From Deltaproteobacteria bacterium (lineage in GTDB: Bacteria > Desulfobacterota > Binatia > UBA9968), in the NCBI GenBank assembly GCA_016210115.1, contig JACQUW010000004.1, positions 1 to 64,000 of the forward strand: a DNA stretch of 64,000 nt, given 5' to 3'. This document shows, in pieces, positions 55,665 through 63,378 of this stretch. How positions within the stretch are numbered: position 1 is the first letter of the stretch; each line of letters starts with the position of its first letter. The position numbers and the translations under genes are program-made. The notes under the pieces are model-generated. The model was given only the letters and a program-made list of their open reading frames with translations. It was not told the DNA's origin and made no database searches.

Positions 55665-57521
55665 TCAACGGATTTCAATGTGCTCCCGCAGGATGCGCCG
55701 GACTTCTTCAATCGTCTCGGGGTGCGACTGGGTGGAGTGGACGGAGCGAACAACTTTTTCTGACTGAACCCCTTCGATATGCGCGCTTTCGTATGCAACG
55801 ACGCCATCGGTTTTGCCAGTGATCGGGCCCTCACCGAGCACGGCGATGATCGAGTGCGCGGTTATACGGGAATCAATAGGAAGATCATTTAACGCACGAA
55901 GGAACGGATGGCCAGGGCTCATGTTCTCCACGGCGGTCGGGAGCTGGCTCATATTCAAATGGGCGAATGCCTGCCCTTTCAAAAGATCCTGGAACTGCGA
56001 AACCAATGTGCCTGGCAGGTTGATCAGTCGTTTGACCAAGTTGAGGACCCAGCCCGTAGCCTGATAACTGCCGCGGTGCGGCGTGGCAATAAAGACCACG
56101 CGCTCGACCGTCGGCAGCGGCTCGAAGAACACTGACTCACGCAGAAGCTCGCGCGTTTCCTGGACCATCTCTACCTTTTCAAACGGCTCCTTCGTGACAT
56201 TCTCCCAAAAACGGTTGCCGCTCCTAACCGCCATGAGCTTAGTGAGCAGCCCGCCCTGGCTGTGGCCGATGATGACCATGCGGCGCAGGGCTGGATCTTG
56301 CTCGGCCGGGTCAAGCTCACTGACAATGTCACGCAGCGCGCGGCGCAAGAGCATCGCGGAATAGAGAACAGGCTGGCCGGTGTTGTACTGGAAAACCCAA
56401 AACTGGTATCGGCCACCGATAACTGGGTCATGCGTCACTTCGTTGAACATCTCCGCCCAGCGCGCGGGGCTCGATGCCGTGCCGTGAACTAGCACGACCG
56501 GAAGGCGTCCGGAACGATAGGGGTGCATCATGACGAGACCGTCCCCGAGGATCTTCTGTGGATCAGCAAAGCGGAATCCCACGATCTCGAAATCCCAGAC
56601 CGGAGCCCCCTCCATCTGATACGCAAGCGCTGCTGTCGGCTCGAGCTCCAAAGGCAAATCAGCCCCACCGATTTTTACCGTGGATGCCTGGTCGGCGGCG
56701 TAAAGTTCCAACCGTCCCCGAAGCTTTCCCTCAACCACACTACGTCGTGGTTCCTCGATACGGATAAATGCTGTCACTGGGACCTTTGTGCGCGGCGGGA
56801 TTCTTTTTTGCGCAATCGCGCCCGCCGGCCCCGACAAGACCGGCTCCACTTCGGCTGCTAATGGAGCTCCAATTCCCGCCTGATGGTATCTGTTGCGCAC
56901 GCCGCGAATATCGAACTCACCCACCGGAATAAACCGGTTCAACCGAAAGCCGCCCCAGAGAAAACCGGAGGCTTCCAGTTTCAATTCAAGTTCGCCAAAT
57001 GGCAGCTCATACGTTCCTTCTCGTACCATAACCTCTTGGCCATCCAAAGAGGCCAATCCGCGAACCAGTCCAAGATTGTAAAGATCGACGGCCAGACGCA
57101 GGCGCGGGTCGAGTGGGTTAGGTGATAGGGTGTTATCTTCAGGGAAAAGAAAAGCGTAGGCATAAACCGCCGCCGCCAGATAGTGTTCGTTTTTTCCGGC
57201 CTGCTCCGCGTAATAAAAGGACAGCTCCGACAGCGTGAACAGCCGATCCCGTAGTCGCTCCTCACCCGCCCGCTGCCCGAGTAATTTCTGCAGAGCCCCA
57301 AGCGTCGCCTCGGCGTCTACTTGGAACCGCTCGAAAAGGTTGTTTCGGTGCAGCACCTGCGTGGACCAACTGCTCGGCCTCCCGGCGGAGAGCACGTTCG
57401 CGGTTAAAGCGTAGTGAATATCTTGGGTGTTGCCGCGCACCACACCGATAGGCGTGGCGCACCCGGACCACAGCAAAACGGCCGCGATCACAAACAGTAA
57501 TCGCAATATAGGAAACCTCAT
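55665..57521 (-). CDS. lipoprotein alpha/beta hydrolase (putative outer-membrane lipase/esterase)
   Basis: About 618 aa. The start MRFPILRLLFVIAAVLLWSGC is a lipoprotein signal with lipobox LWSGC. The C-terminal half is an alpha/beta hydrolase: oxyanion strand PVVLVHGTASSPARWAEMFN, nucleophile elbow MVIIGHSQGGLLTKLMAV, and VVFIATPHRGSYQATGWVLN with a late His. The N-terminal half is an unrelated soluble region (helical QLLGQRAGEERLRDRLFTLS, beta-rich GLVRGLASLDGQEV). It may cleave lipids or esters at the cell surface. It follows the AsmA-like gene on the same strand. Confidence 0.75.
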   Translation of the reverse strand: MRFPILRLLFVIAAVLLWSGCATPIGVVRGNTQDIHYALTANVLSAGRPSSWSTQVLHRNNLFERFQVDAEATLGALQKLLGQRAGEERLRDRLFTLSELSFYYAEQAGKNEHYLAAAVYAYAFLFPEDNTLSPNPLDPRLRLAVDLYNLGLVRGLASLDGQEVMVREGTYELPFGELELKLEASGFLWGGFRLNRFIPVGEFDIRGVRNRYHQAGIGAPLAAEVEPVLSGPAGAIAQKRIPPRTKVPVTAFIRIEEPRRSVVEGKLRGRLELYAADQASTVKIGGADLPLELEPTAALAYQMEGAPVWDFEIVGFRFADPQKILGDGLVMMHPYRSGRLPVVLVHGTASSPARWAEMFNEVTHDPVIGGRYQFWVFQYNTGQPVLYSAMLLRRALRDIVSELDPAEQDPALRRMVIIGHSQGGLLTKLMAVRSGNRFWENVTKEPFEKVEMVQETRELLRESVFFEPLPTVERVVFIATPHRGSYQATGWVLNLVKRLINLPGTLVSQFQDLLKGQAFAHLNMSQLPTAVENMSPGHPFLRALNDLPIDSRITAHSIIAVLGEGPITGKTDGVVAYESAHIEGVQSEKVVRSVHSTQSHPETIEEVRRILREHIEIR

Positions 57522-57579
57522 CACGAATCAGCCCTCAAATCGGACGAAGCTCGAAACAGTTTTTCAGCCCGCCAAGTGA

Positions 57580-58911
57580 TCAAAAATCTATCTTCACCCG
57601 CAGCCCCGCCACAACCGCGGTATCGATCGCCCTTCTGTTCGCGCCGGTGAGCGGCGCTTTGTTTCTCGCTGAATCGATAACCTGCAAATCTGGAGTCACG
57701 TGCAACCATGGTGTGATAGCGATGTTGTAAAACAGTTCGCCGCCCTGCTCGTGGTCTAAACCTGTCCGATCACGCAGAAGGGGTGGAAAAGTCTCACGCA
57801 GATCGCCGCTGATCTTGAGATAATAATAGCCGATCCCGAAACGATCCTGATCGCGCCCAGGGATCAACCCTTTGCCGCCGAAGCCAAAGCTGTAGAACTG
57901 ATGGACGGGATTGGCCTTGCCGTCGGAGATGCCGAATCGGCCAAACACTCCAAGGCCCTGCGACGGGTCTTCTTTTTTCTGATACAGGTACTGGTCGAAG
58001 TTATACATGAATGCCCACGAGCCCGACTCCTTCTTGGCCGACGCATCCAAGAGAATGCCACCGATCAGGGTTCGAGGATCCTGGCTAAGGGAGTTAAAAT
58101 CCTTGTTGCTCCAGGCGCCGCCGATCACTTGGTGACCCGTAAGACCGAAAGGTCTGATTGCCCAACGGATCTCCGACGCGAGTGTTGTTCCATCTTTAAA
58201 CAACGTGTCGAACCCTGTTCGCGTAGTGAGCCCCTCCGTGTCGATCACCGAAAAGCTCATGATCAGGTCTTTCGTCGGTAAAAACACAAGACCCATTCCC
58301 AATGTCGAGTACGGGGCTACCCGCAATAGGGTCGGGTTGAGTGAAAAAGCGAGATTCATGAACTTCTCATCACCCCTGCCGTGGGCAAATTCATTGGCGT
58401 CGCCGCCGCTCGTGTCCAGTTTACCGAGCGCAACAGCGAACTTTTCATGCAGAAATTGGGTTAGCACTACATGAGAGAGAACCATTTCGTCTCTCGCAGG
58501 CAATGACAGTATCGGCCGTGTATTGACCGGCAAGAGCGCGCCAGTAGCAGCGTTGACACCGGTGCCAAAGGCGGCTTCGCCGCGAACCAACAAGAAACCG
58601 CCCGGCCAGAGTCCCATCTTTTGCGAGTCCAACTTTAAAACGATTTCCGCGTTACCGAGATATCTCCCGGTGGTATCGATCCCGCCGCTGGTCACGTTCT
58701 GAAACGTATGGACGTTGTCCATGTCAAGCTGAACGCCGTTTCTTGCCATGGTGCTACGCAGCCCGCCCCAATCGCCGGTCAGCCTGGCGCGCTTCCAGAT
58801 ATCACTGGTAAAGTCTGGAACCGGGAAAAGCGTAGCGTCTTCCTGTTTCTTTTCGGGCTGTCCGGGCGCGGCTTCCTGTGCTACGACTTGCAATACACAG
58901 CCGAAACTCAC
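57580..58911 (-). CDS. OprB-type carbohydrate-selective porin; true 5' end probably frameshifted
   Basis: 443 aa as read from a GTG at 58911. The mature region RARLTGDWGGLRSTMARNGV, MDNVHTFQNVTSGGIDTTGR and LFYNIAITPWLHVTPDLQVI matches OprB porins, with many amphipathic strands and a terminal Phe. The upstream DNA encodes VLLRAVTLLLVSFGCVLQVVAQEA, an obvious signal peptide, in frame with the porin but without a start codon; inserting one T in the ATGTTTTACTT at 58943-58933 would give MFLLRAVTLLLV... So the annotated start is probably wrong because of a lost homopolymer base. Confidence 0.83.
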   Translation of the reverse strand: MSFGCVLQVVAQEAAPGQPEKKQEDATLFPVPDFTSDIWKRARLTGDWGGLRSTMARNGVQLDMDNVHTFQNVTSGGIDTTGRYLGNAEIVLKLDSQKMGLWPGGFLLVRGEAAFGTGVNAATGALLPVNTRPILSLPARDEMVLSHVVLTQFLHEKFAVALGKLDTSGGDANEFAHGRGDEKFMNLAFSLNPTLLRVAPYSTLGMGLVFLPTKDLIMSFSVIDTEGLTTRTGFDTLFKDGTTLASEIRWAIRPFGLTGHQVIGGAWSNKDFNSLSQDPRTLIGGILLDASAKKESGSWAFMYNFDQYLYQKKEDPSQGLGVFGRFGISDGKANPVHQFYSFGFGGKGLIPGRDQDRFGIGYYYLKISGDLRETFPPLLRDRTGLDHEQGGELFYNIAITPWLHVTPDLQVIDSARNKAPLTGANRRAIDTAVVAGLRVKIDF

Positions 58912-59100
58912 TAAGAGCAGAGTGACCGCTCGAAGTAAAACATCCTAGTGCCGATTTTTTTCACTCGCGAATCGTTGACTGTTCATCGAAGCTTTTCTCC
59001 TTCCACTGTCTGTGCACCAGTCAATCGTGGCCAATCAAAATCCGAATTTGAGCCTTAGCGTTCTTTGCGCCTTTGCGCGAGCCGCTCCTCACCTTTCAAA

Positions 59101-60100
59101 TTATGGTAACGGCCGCGGCACTGGCAGCCCCTCCCGGATCCGCTGCGAAAACGCCGTATCCTTGTCAACGGCGTGGGCGGGCTCGTTCACGCGCGATAGC
59201 TTTTCGAGCTCAGCGAAAGGTCGCGAGGTATCGATGCGCCCGAGATCATAGAGATAGTCCGGCACGTAACCGCTCAGCAAAACTTTCCACGACATCGGCG
59301 GCGACTCCGGATTCATCCGGGTATGAAACAGAATGCTCGTCATGCAATTGGTCGTCAGCGTATTGTAAAAGGCCGGCCGCTCGCGCAGATCATTCATTGT
59401 CTTGACATAATCGAGAAAGATACGCCGGATGTTCCGCAGCGGCACGCGCGTCCGGTAGACGTACACGGCCTCCGGGGGGCTGACGGTACGTTGTGCGCAC
59501 GCCAATCACGTCTCGCTCGTCGGCAACGACGTAGACAAGCTCGTACTGCCGAAAGAAGCCTGCGATCGTGGAGTAACTCTCGCCCTTTTCCTTGCGTGTC
59601 TCGATGGAGACCGCCACATAATCTTTACCCCCGAAGCCAAAGCTGACCATGATATGGGCGATCGCTTTGTCGGCCCAATAGACAGGTATAAGATCGGCGG
59701 AATCGAGTTTGCGGAGATCGTAGGTCCGCGTCTCCCACCGCGGCGTGAAGTCCGTTTCCGTTCGATAATCGAAATTTCTAATGTTGTGAATCGTGATTAA
59801 GTCGTCTTTGATCGTGGCATAGGGCGCGTACGCCACTTCAGGCTGCCAATCCCGATCGTTCGAGGCGGGAATCTGAAAATACAACCCGACGATTATTGCG
59901 AAAACAACGAAGAACACGATCAATGTGCGCCGTCTCTTTGCCAACAGGAGAAAGGCGAGAGCTGTCGCTATAATGAAAAGTCCGGCGAGCCCGAAGCGCA
60001 CGGCCGCATTCGGGAGCGGTGAATGATAGATCGCTCCCGCGCTCCAGGCGGTCATTCCGGATACCAGGATGCCCAGGAGGACCCGTAATAGAAATTTCAT
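59101..60100 (-). pseudogene. DUF4105 membrane protein, frameshifted in a C-run
   Basis: The 5' part (from ATG 60100) has three hydrophobic segments (LLGILVSGMTAWSAGAIYHS and onward) and then the DUF4105 core: WQPEVAYAPYATIKDDLITI, IHNIRNFDYRTETDFTPRWE and FGFGGKDYVAVSIETRKEKG. It breaks at IGVRTTYRQPP, after which the next frame supplies EAVYVYRTRVPLRNIRRIFL, YVKTMNDLRERPAFYNTLTT and NCMTSILFHTR, ending at 59101. Removing one base from the C6 run (GGGGGG at 59474-59479 on the plus strand) rejoins them. The DUF4105 group includes proteins related to lipoprotein N-acylation. Confidence 0.8.
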
Positions 60101-60126
60101 CGCCACCGAGCCTTTCGTTAGAAGAG

Positions 60127-60201
60127 ATTGGAATGCTGGAATATTGGAATGGTGGAACGGATAATCAGTATTCCAAATTTCCATTTTCCCATTTTCCCAA
60201 T
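60127..60201. repeat. degenerate GGAAT/TTCCA repeat tract
   Basis: Reads as repeated TTGGAATGCTGGAATATTGG and then CAGTATTCCAAATTTCCATT, TTCCCATTTTCCCAATC: variations on (A/T)TTCCA(A/T/G). Similar tracts occur at 61455-61495 and 63252-63310. It fills the short space upstream of the DUF4105 gene. These look like decayed simple repeats, not coding. Confidence 0.6.
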
Positions 60202-60222
60202 CATTGTGCCCGCACCTTCACT

Positions 60223-60738
60223 TCACCGGCCAAGGGGCCGGATCATACTTCGACGATCCCTCATCAGCATCATCTCCTGCTCCCGTTTAACCGCCTCTTT
60301 GATTAAGCGCTTGGCCTCAGCCTCTTCGCGTCGCTCGATCTCCTCGAGGAGCGCCAGCATCCGCGTCCGGCGCTCGGCGCGCGTCATCCGACCACTCGCA
60401 ACGCGCTCGGTCATGTCACGATCCTCGGCGATCACCCGGCGGTAAGCTTCGGGGGCGAGCGCCTTCGGGATCACGTGCTTCTCTATCCCCTGGTAAACGC
60501 ACTCGCGCCACTCGCGTTCGCCAGCGCCTAAGGCATGAGGCCCGAGATTCGAGGCGGTCTCAGGATTATAACCGTGCGTTTCGGTGCATCGATTGAGATG
60601 GTCGTCAAGCTGCTTGCGGATGTTGGAGATTTCCGCTGTCGCGATCCGCGAGGCTCCCGCGAGGAGAGCCAGCGCGATCGCGATCCAAAACGAAGTACGC
60701 CTCGCTGGACTGTTAAAACATCTGACCTGCGCTTTCAT
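60223..60738 (-). CDS. exported helical protein of unknown function
   Basis: 171 aa with a signal or anchor segment (TSFWIAIALALLAGASRIAT) and an otherwise soluble, highly charged, helix-rich body with two cysteines (NRCTETHGYNPETASNLGPH and WRECVYQGIEKHVIPKAL), and a long Glu/Arg helix (MTRAERRTRMLALLEEIERR EEAEAKRL). Two conserved-looking Cys could form a disulfide in the periplasm. No family recognised. Ribosome site distant (AGGAG ~16 nt). Confidence 0.55.
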   Translation of the reverse strand: MKAQVRCFNSPARRTSFWIAIALALLAGASRIATAEISNIRKQLDDHLNRCTETHGYNPETASNLGPHALGAGEREWRECVYQGIEKHVIPKALAPEAYRRVIAEDRDMTERVASGRMTRAERRTRMLALLEEIERREEAEAKRLIKEAVKREQEMMLMRDRRSMIRPLGR

Positions 60739-60761
60739 AGCTGCTGCTGATTTGTTTCTCC

Positions 60762-60879
60762 TGAACTGAAACCCGAAACCTGAAACCTGGAGCCTAACTC
60801 CCGCTGCTGATCACCGATCAACGACCACTGATCACCGCTTACTGACCACTGATCACTGATTACTGACCACTGACCACTC
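60762..60879. repeat. degenerate TGATCACTGACCACTG and GAAACCTGAAACCTG repeat tract
   Basis: Two kinds of repeat are juxtaposed: TGAAACCCGAAACCTGAAACCTGG (60768-60790), then many overlapping copies of CACTGATCAC, ACTGACCACTGATCACTGAT, TTACTGACCACTGACCACT (about 60808-60878). The same ACTGATCAC words recur at 63322-63362. Positioned between two small exported-protein genes. Not coding. Confidence 0.65.
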
Positions 60880-60884
60880 TTCTC

Positions 60885-61271
60885 TTACCTCCCCATCCTC
60901 CTGTCGTACGCTCGCGAGATCCGGCCGGCGAGACCGGGATCAGCTCCCTTCGGTCCTCGCTGGCTAATCTCCACCCTTACGTTGCCGTTCGCCTGAGTAC
61001 GGACATTGATTGTTACGTCCTGCTCGCCCCTGGTCCCGCTAATGACACCGGCAGCCCGGTCTTCAGAAGTCACCTGGACACCCTCATCTCGCGCCGCGCC
61101 GATAGCCGCGCTCCAGGCCCGGTCAAAAGTGCTGGGGGCGGGTGCATAGGCCGGCACGGGCTCGTAAACCGTGCAACCTGAGACAAGCATCAGGAGCACT
61201 GCAAGAAACATCACCGGGTTGGCAAGGTCACGGCTTCGCTGACGCGACACGCGCTTCGACTGAAAATGCAT
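60885..61271 (-). CDS. small lipoprotein
   Basis: 128 aa. After a basic start, MFLAVLLMLVSGC gives a lipobox (LVSGC). The mature part YEPVPAYAPAPSTFDRAW leads to a beta/alpha domain: AIGAARDEGVQVTSEDRAAG, VISGTRGEQDVTINVRTQAN, VRVEISQRGP. This resembles small DUF-type lipoproteins with a two-layer sandwich, function unknown. Start has GGAGGAG upstream. Flanked by repeat tracts on both sides. Confidence 0.68.
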   Translation of the reverse strand: MHFQSKRVSRQRSRDLANPVMFLAVLLMLVSGCTVYEPVPAYAPAPSTFDRAWSAAIGAARDEGVQVTSEDRAAGVISGTRGEQDVTINVRTQANGNVRVEISQRGPKGADPGLAGRISRAYDRRMGR

Positions 61272-61299
61272 CCTCTAAACTCCTCCTTCTATTCTCATC

Positions 61300-61520
61300 A
61301 CCGAGTCAACCAATCCCCAACCAAAATTCGAAGTCAAAGCTCGAAATCCGAAACAGTTCCAAACTCCCAAATCCGAATTCCCCAGCGTACCCATTTTCCT
61401 CCCGCCAAGACCCGAAGAACGCGAAGTCTGGCGGGTGAGAATATGTTCGAACCATCTTTCCAATATTCCATACTTCCATCACTCCATTCTTCGGCCCCTT
61501 ATCCCCTCGCGGCGAGGGGC
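61300..61520. repeat. mixed degenerate repeats and a GC hairpin at the 3' end of the channel-like gene
   Basis: From 61300: TCCCCAACCAAAATTCGAAG, AAAGCTCGAAATCCGAAACA, AACTCCCAAATCCGAATTCC (CGAAATCCGAA style); at 61455-61495: CAATATTCCATACTTCCATC, ACTCCATTCTTC; then a hairpin CCCCTC (61503-61508) / GAGGGG (61514-61519). These are the same repeat styles seen at 60127, 60762 and 63252, but here they lie inside the reading frame at 61306-62604 and encode its last ~70 residues. Confidence 0.6.
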
Positions 61521-62604
61521 AAAACCAGACTGACAAATAGGTAACCGGCAAGGAAACGGTAAAAGACACTCGGTCGAATAATCGCGACAGCTTCTCCCGG
61601 CCCTTTGTGTCGAAGATATAAAGCGAGACGGTTGACTGCACCAGGCTGAGGAATATCGTCACCAGACCGGTCCCATTGACCATGTCCGTAAGAGTCACTT
61701 GGTCTGCGCGCGGCAGGAATGCGCCGATGTAGATGACGTTGCCGATGGCAGCAAACACAGCCCCAACGCCCAACCCGAAGCGGGGGTCTACATGGATCGG
61801 CTTGATAAAAAAAGCGACGAGCGCGATGGCCACCGAAACGAAGAGCGCGTTGAAAAGTTTGAGATGGTACATTGCTCCGGGAGGCGCCAAAAGCATGGCG
61901 AAGATCAAGCGCGAATGCACATCCGAGCCAGCCGCGGGAACGCGCGGATCGCCGCGCCGCGATCGATAGTCGTGCGTCTGAACCGCTATAAGCGATTGGC
62001 TGATCTTCAACTGCTGGAGGATAGCCGTGGGGCTGATGTTACTGTCCTGAGTATCGGGAACGTACCGCAGCGACTCGATTCCATGTGAGGCGTCTTCGAC
62101 TTGGATCGTTAGGGGTTCGCCCGCGAAAGGAAACCGGTTTGTGTCGAAGGATTTTGCGATGCGCGCCTTCACGCGGTATCGCTCATAATGTTTTCCTCCG
62201 CTCAAATACTCCTCCTGCTTGTCCCGGCTCGCGATCTGCCCGTTTACAACCTGGAAAGTCTGTCCGGGATTTACGCCCGCGCCGGTCCAGCGAAACCAGA
62301 TGTCGAAATCAGCCGTACAGCCAGCCTCCCTAAGAGCAAACTCACCGATATAGTTAACATAGATCCCTGTGAGGACTTCTACAGGCTTGGCCCCTTTCGA
62401 TAGCTCGATATTCGCTAGGTTCTTGCTCCGCTCTGTCGCGACTTCTTCCAGCCGGGCCTGGCGCATCTCCAGAGTTTTTGCCCTGTATTGCCTTAGCTGC
62501 CGAGCTCCGACGCTTCCAGCGACTATGTAAAGACCAAGTATTTCTATTGCCCAGAGAGCCACGACGATAATTTCCTTGCGAGTTACTATTTCTGGAGTCG
62601 TCAT
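61306..62604 (-). CDS. pentameric ligand-gated ion channel-like (Cys-loop superfamily) membrane protein with repeat-derived tail
   Basis: 432 aa. An N-terminal TM (VVALWAIEILGLYIVAGSVG) is unusual. Then an extracellular beta domain: VLTGIYVNYIGEFALREAGC, TADFDIWFRWTGAG and AKSFDTNRFPFAGEPLTIQV; the WFRW and FPF..xL motifs are those of pLGIC ligand domains (FPFDxQxL). Four TM segments follow: LKLFNALFVSVAIALVAFFI, RFGLGVGAVFAAIGNVIYIG, LTDMVNGTGLVTIFLSLVQS, and VSFTVSLPVTYLSVWF. After residue ~362 the translation enters repeat DNA (CPSPRGDKGPKNGVMEVWNI...), so the natural stop has been lost or the repeat inserted there. Role unknown. Confidence 0.6.
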   Translation of the reverse strand: MTTPEIVTRKEIIVVALWAIEILGLYIVAGSVGARQLRQYRAKTLEMRQARLEEVATERSKNLANIELSKGAKPVEVLTGIYVNYIGEFALREAGCTADFDIWFRWTGAGVNPGQTFQVVNGQIASRDKQEEYLSGGKHYERYRVKARIAKSFDTNRFPFAGEPLTIQVEDASHGIESLRYVPDTQDSNISPTAILQQLKISQSLIAVQTHDYRSRRGDPRVPAAGSDVHSRLIFAMLLAPPGAMYHLKLFNALFVSVAIALVAFFIKPIHVDPRFGLGVGAVFAAIGNVIYIGAFLPRADQVTLTDMVNGTGLVTIFLSLVQSTVSLYIFDTKGREKLSRLFDRVSFTVSLPVTYLSVWFCPSPRGDKGPKNGVMEVWNIGKMVRTYSHPPDFAFFGSWREENGYAGEFGFGSLELFRISSFDFEFWLGIG

Positions 62605-62684
62605 TCTCGTTCAATTGTCTTGCGAGTCAGACCTGGTTCGTGAGGGAGGGTCCCACAACATAAGACCACGTCCATTCACTCCAA

Positions 62685-63189
62685 CTACATCCGGAAGATC
62701 ACCGCAAAGATGGCCAACAGCCCAAGGACAGAGACTAATCCCGCAACCAACCCCGCTGTCGACCAAGGAATGTTGTCATATACTTTCTTGATGGCCCTTA
62801 ATTGCCGCCGATGCTGGATTGTCGCGATGGCAAGCCCGATGAAGCCGGTCGCAATCATGATCATTGCAAACTGGCGCGGTCCGATAGCCTGCGGCGCTCC
62901 GAATTTCGCGCCCATACCCCTCTCCAACTGAAAAAACTTGTAGATCGAGAACCCGAAACTGATTCATGCTGTGGCCGGTCTCCGACAGTGCATGAAAGAT
63001 CTTGGCCTGCGCCGCGGCTGGGTGGTTTCGACCGCGCGTGAGAGGCGCCGCCTGTCCTCCGGCATCGAAATCATCCCTTGGCTTGAAATCGCCTCGGGCA
63101 AGGTCGAGCTGTTCTAAATCTCTTGCGTTCACGCTGCCGCTTTCCTTCTCGCGTCGTAGTTCCTGCGCGGGAGGCAACAGCAAAAACAC
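62685..63189 (-). pseudogene. two-TM membrane protein split by a one-base indel in a T6 run
   Basis: The 3' part (ATG 62915 to 62685) is a 76-aa protein with two TM segments (QFAMIMIATGFIGLAIATIQ and TAGLVAGLVSVLGLLAIFAV) and a basic loop HRRQLRAIKKVYDNIPW, similar in layout to YidH/DUF202-type proteins. Upstream in another frame a natural-looking region (GSVNARDLEQLDLARGDFKP, FHALSETGHSMNQFRVLDLQ VF) leads straight into it; removing one base from AAAAAA at 62931-62936 (plus strand) gives ...LQVFQLERGMGAKFG. The 5' limit is uncertain (GTG 63189). Alternatively, the 76-aa protein stands alone, as GGAGAGGGGT precedes its ATG. Confidence 0.55.
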
Positions 63190-63251
63190 AGAGGGCTTGG
63201 TGTCCTGGCTGCCGGAATGATGGAAAAGCGACGTACGCGTCTACTTTCATG

Positions 63252-63362
63252 TCTCAGTTTTCCACCTTTCCATTTTTCCGGTGGTCCGTTATTCCAATCT
63301 CCCATCATTCCAGTTCTTTCGCTGATCACTTTTGACTCATCACTGACAACTGATCACTGCTT
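63252..63362. repeat. degenerate TTCCA and ACTGATCAC repeat tract
   Basis: TTTTCCACCTTTCCATTTTT, CCGTTATTCCAATCTCCC, ATCATTCCAG, followed by CGCTGATCACTTTTGACTCA and TCACTGACAACTGATCACTG. Both repeat styles found at 60127 and 60762 appear side by side here. It separates the two-TM gene from the last gene of the window. Confidence 0.6.
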
Positions 63363-63378
63363 TCCCGCACCGATGACT

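Noticed and set aside
60762-60879. CRISPR array
   Set aside because: Repeat words are short, imperfect, overlapping and without unique spacers of even length; no cas genes nearby.
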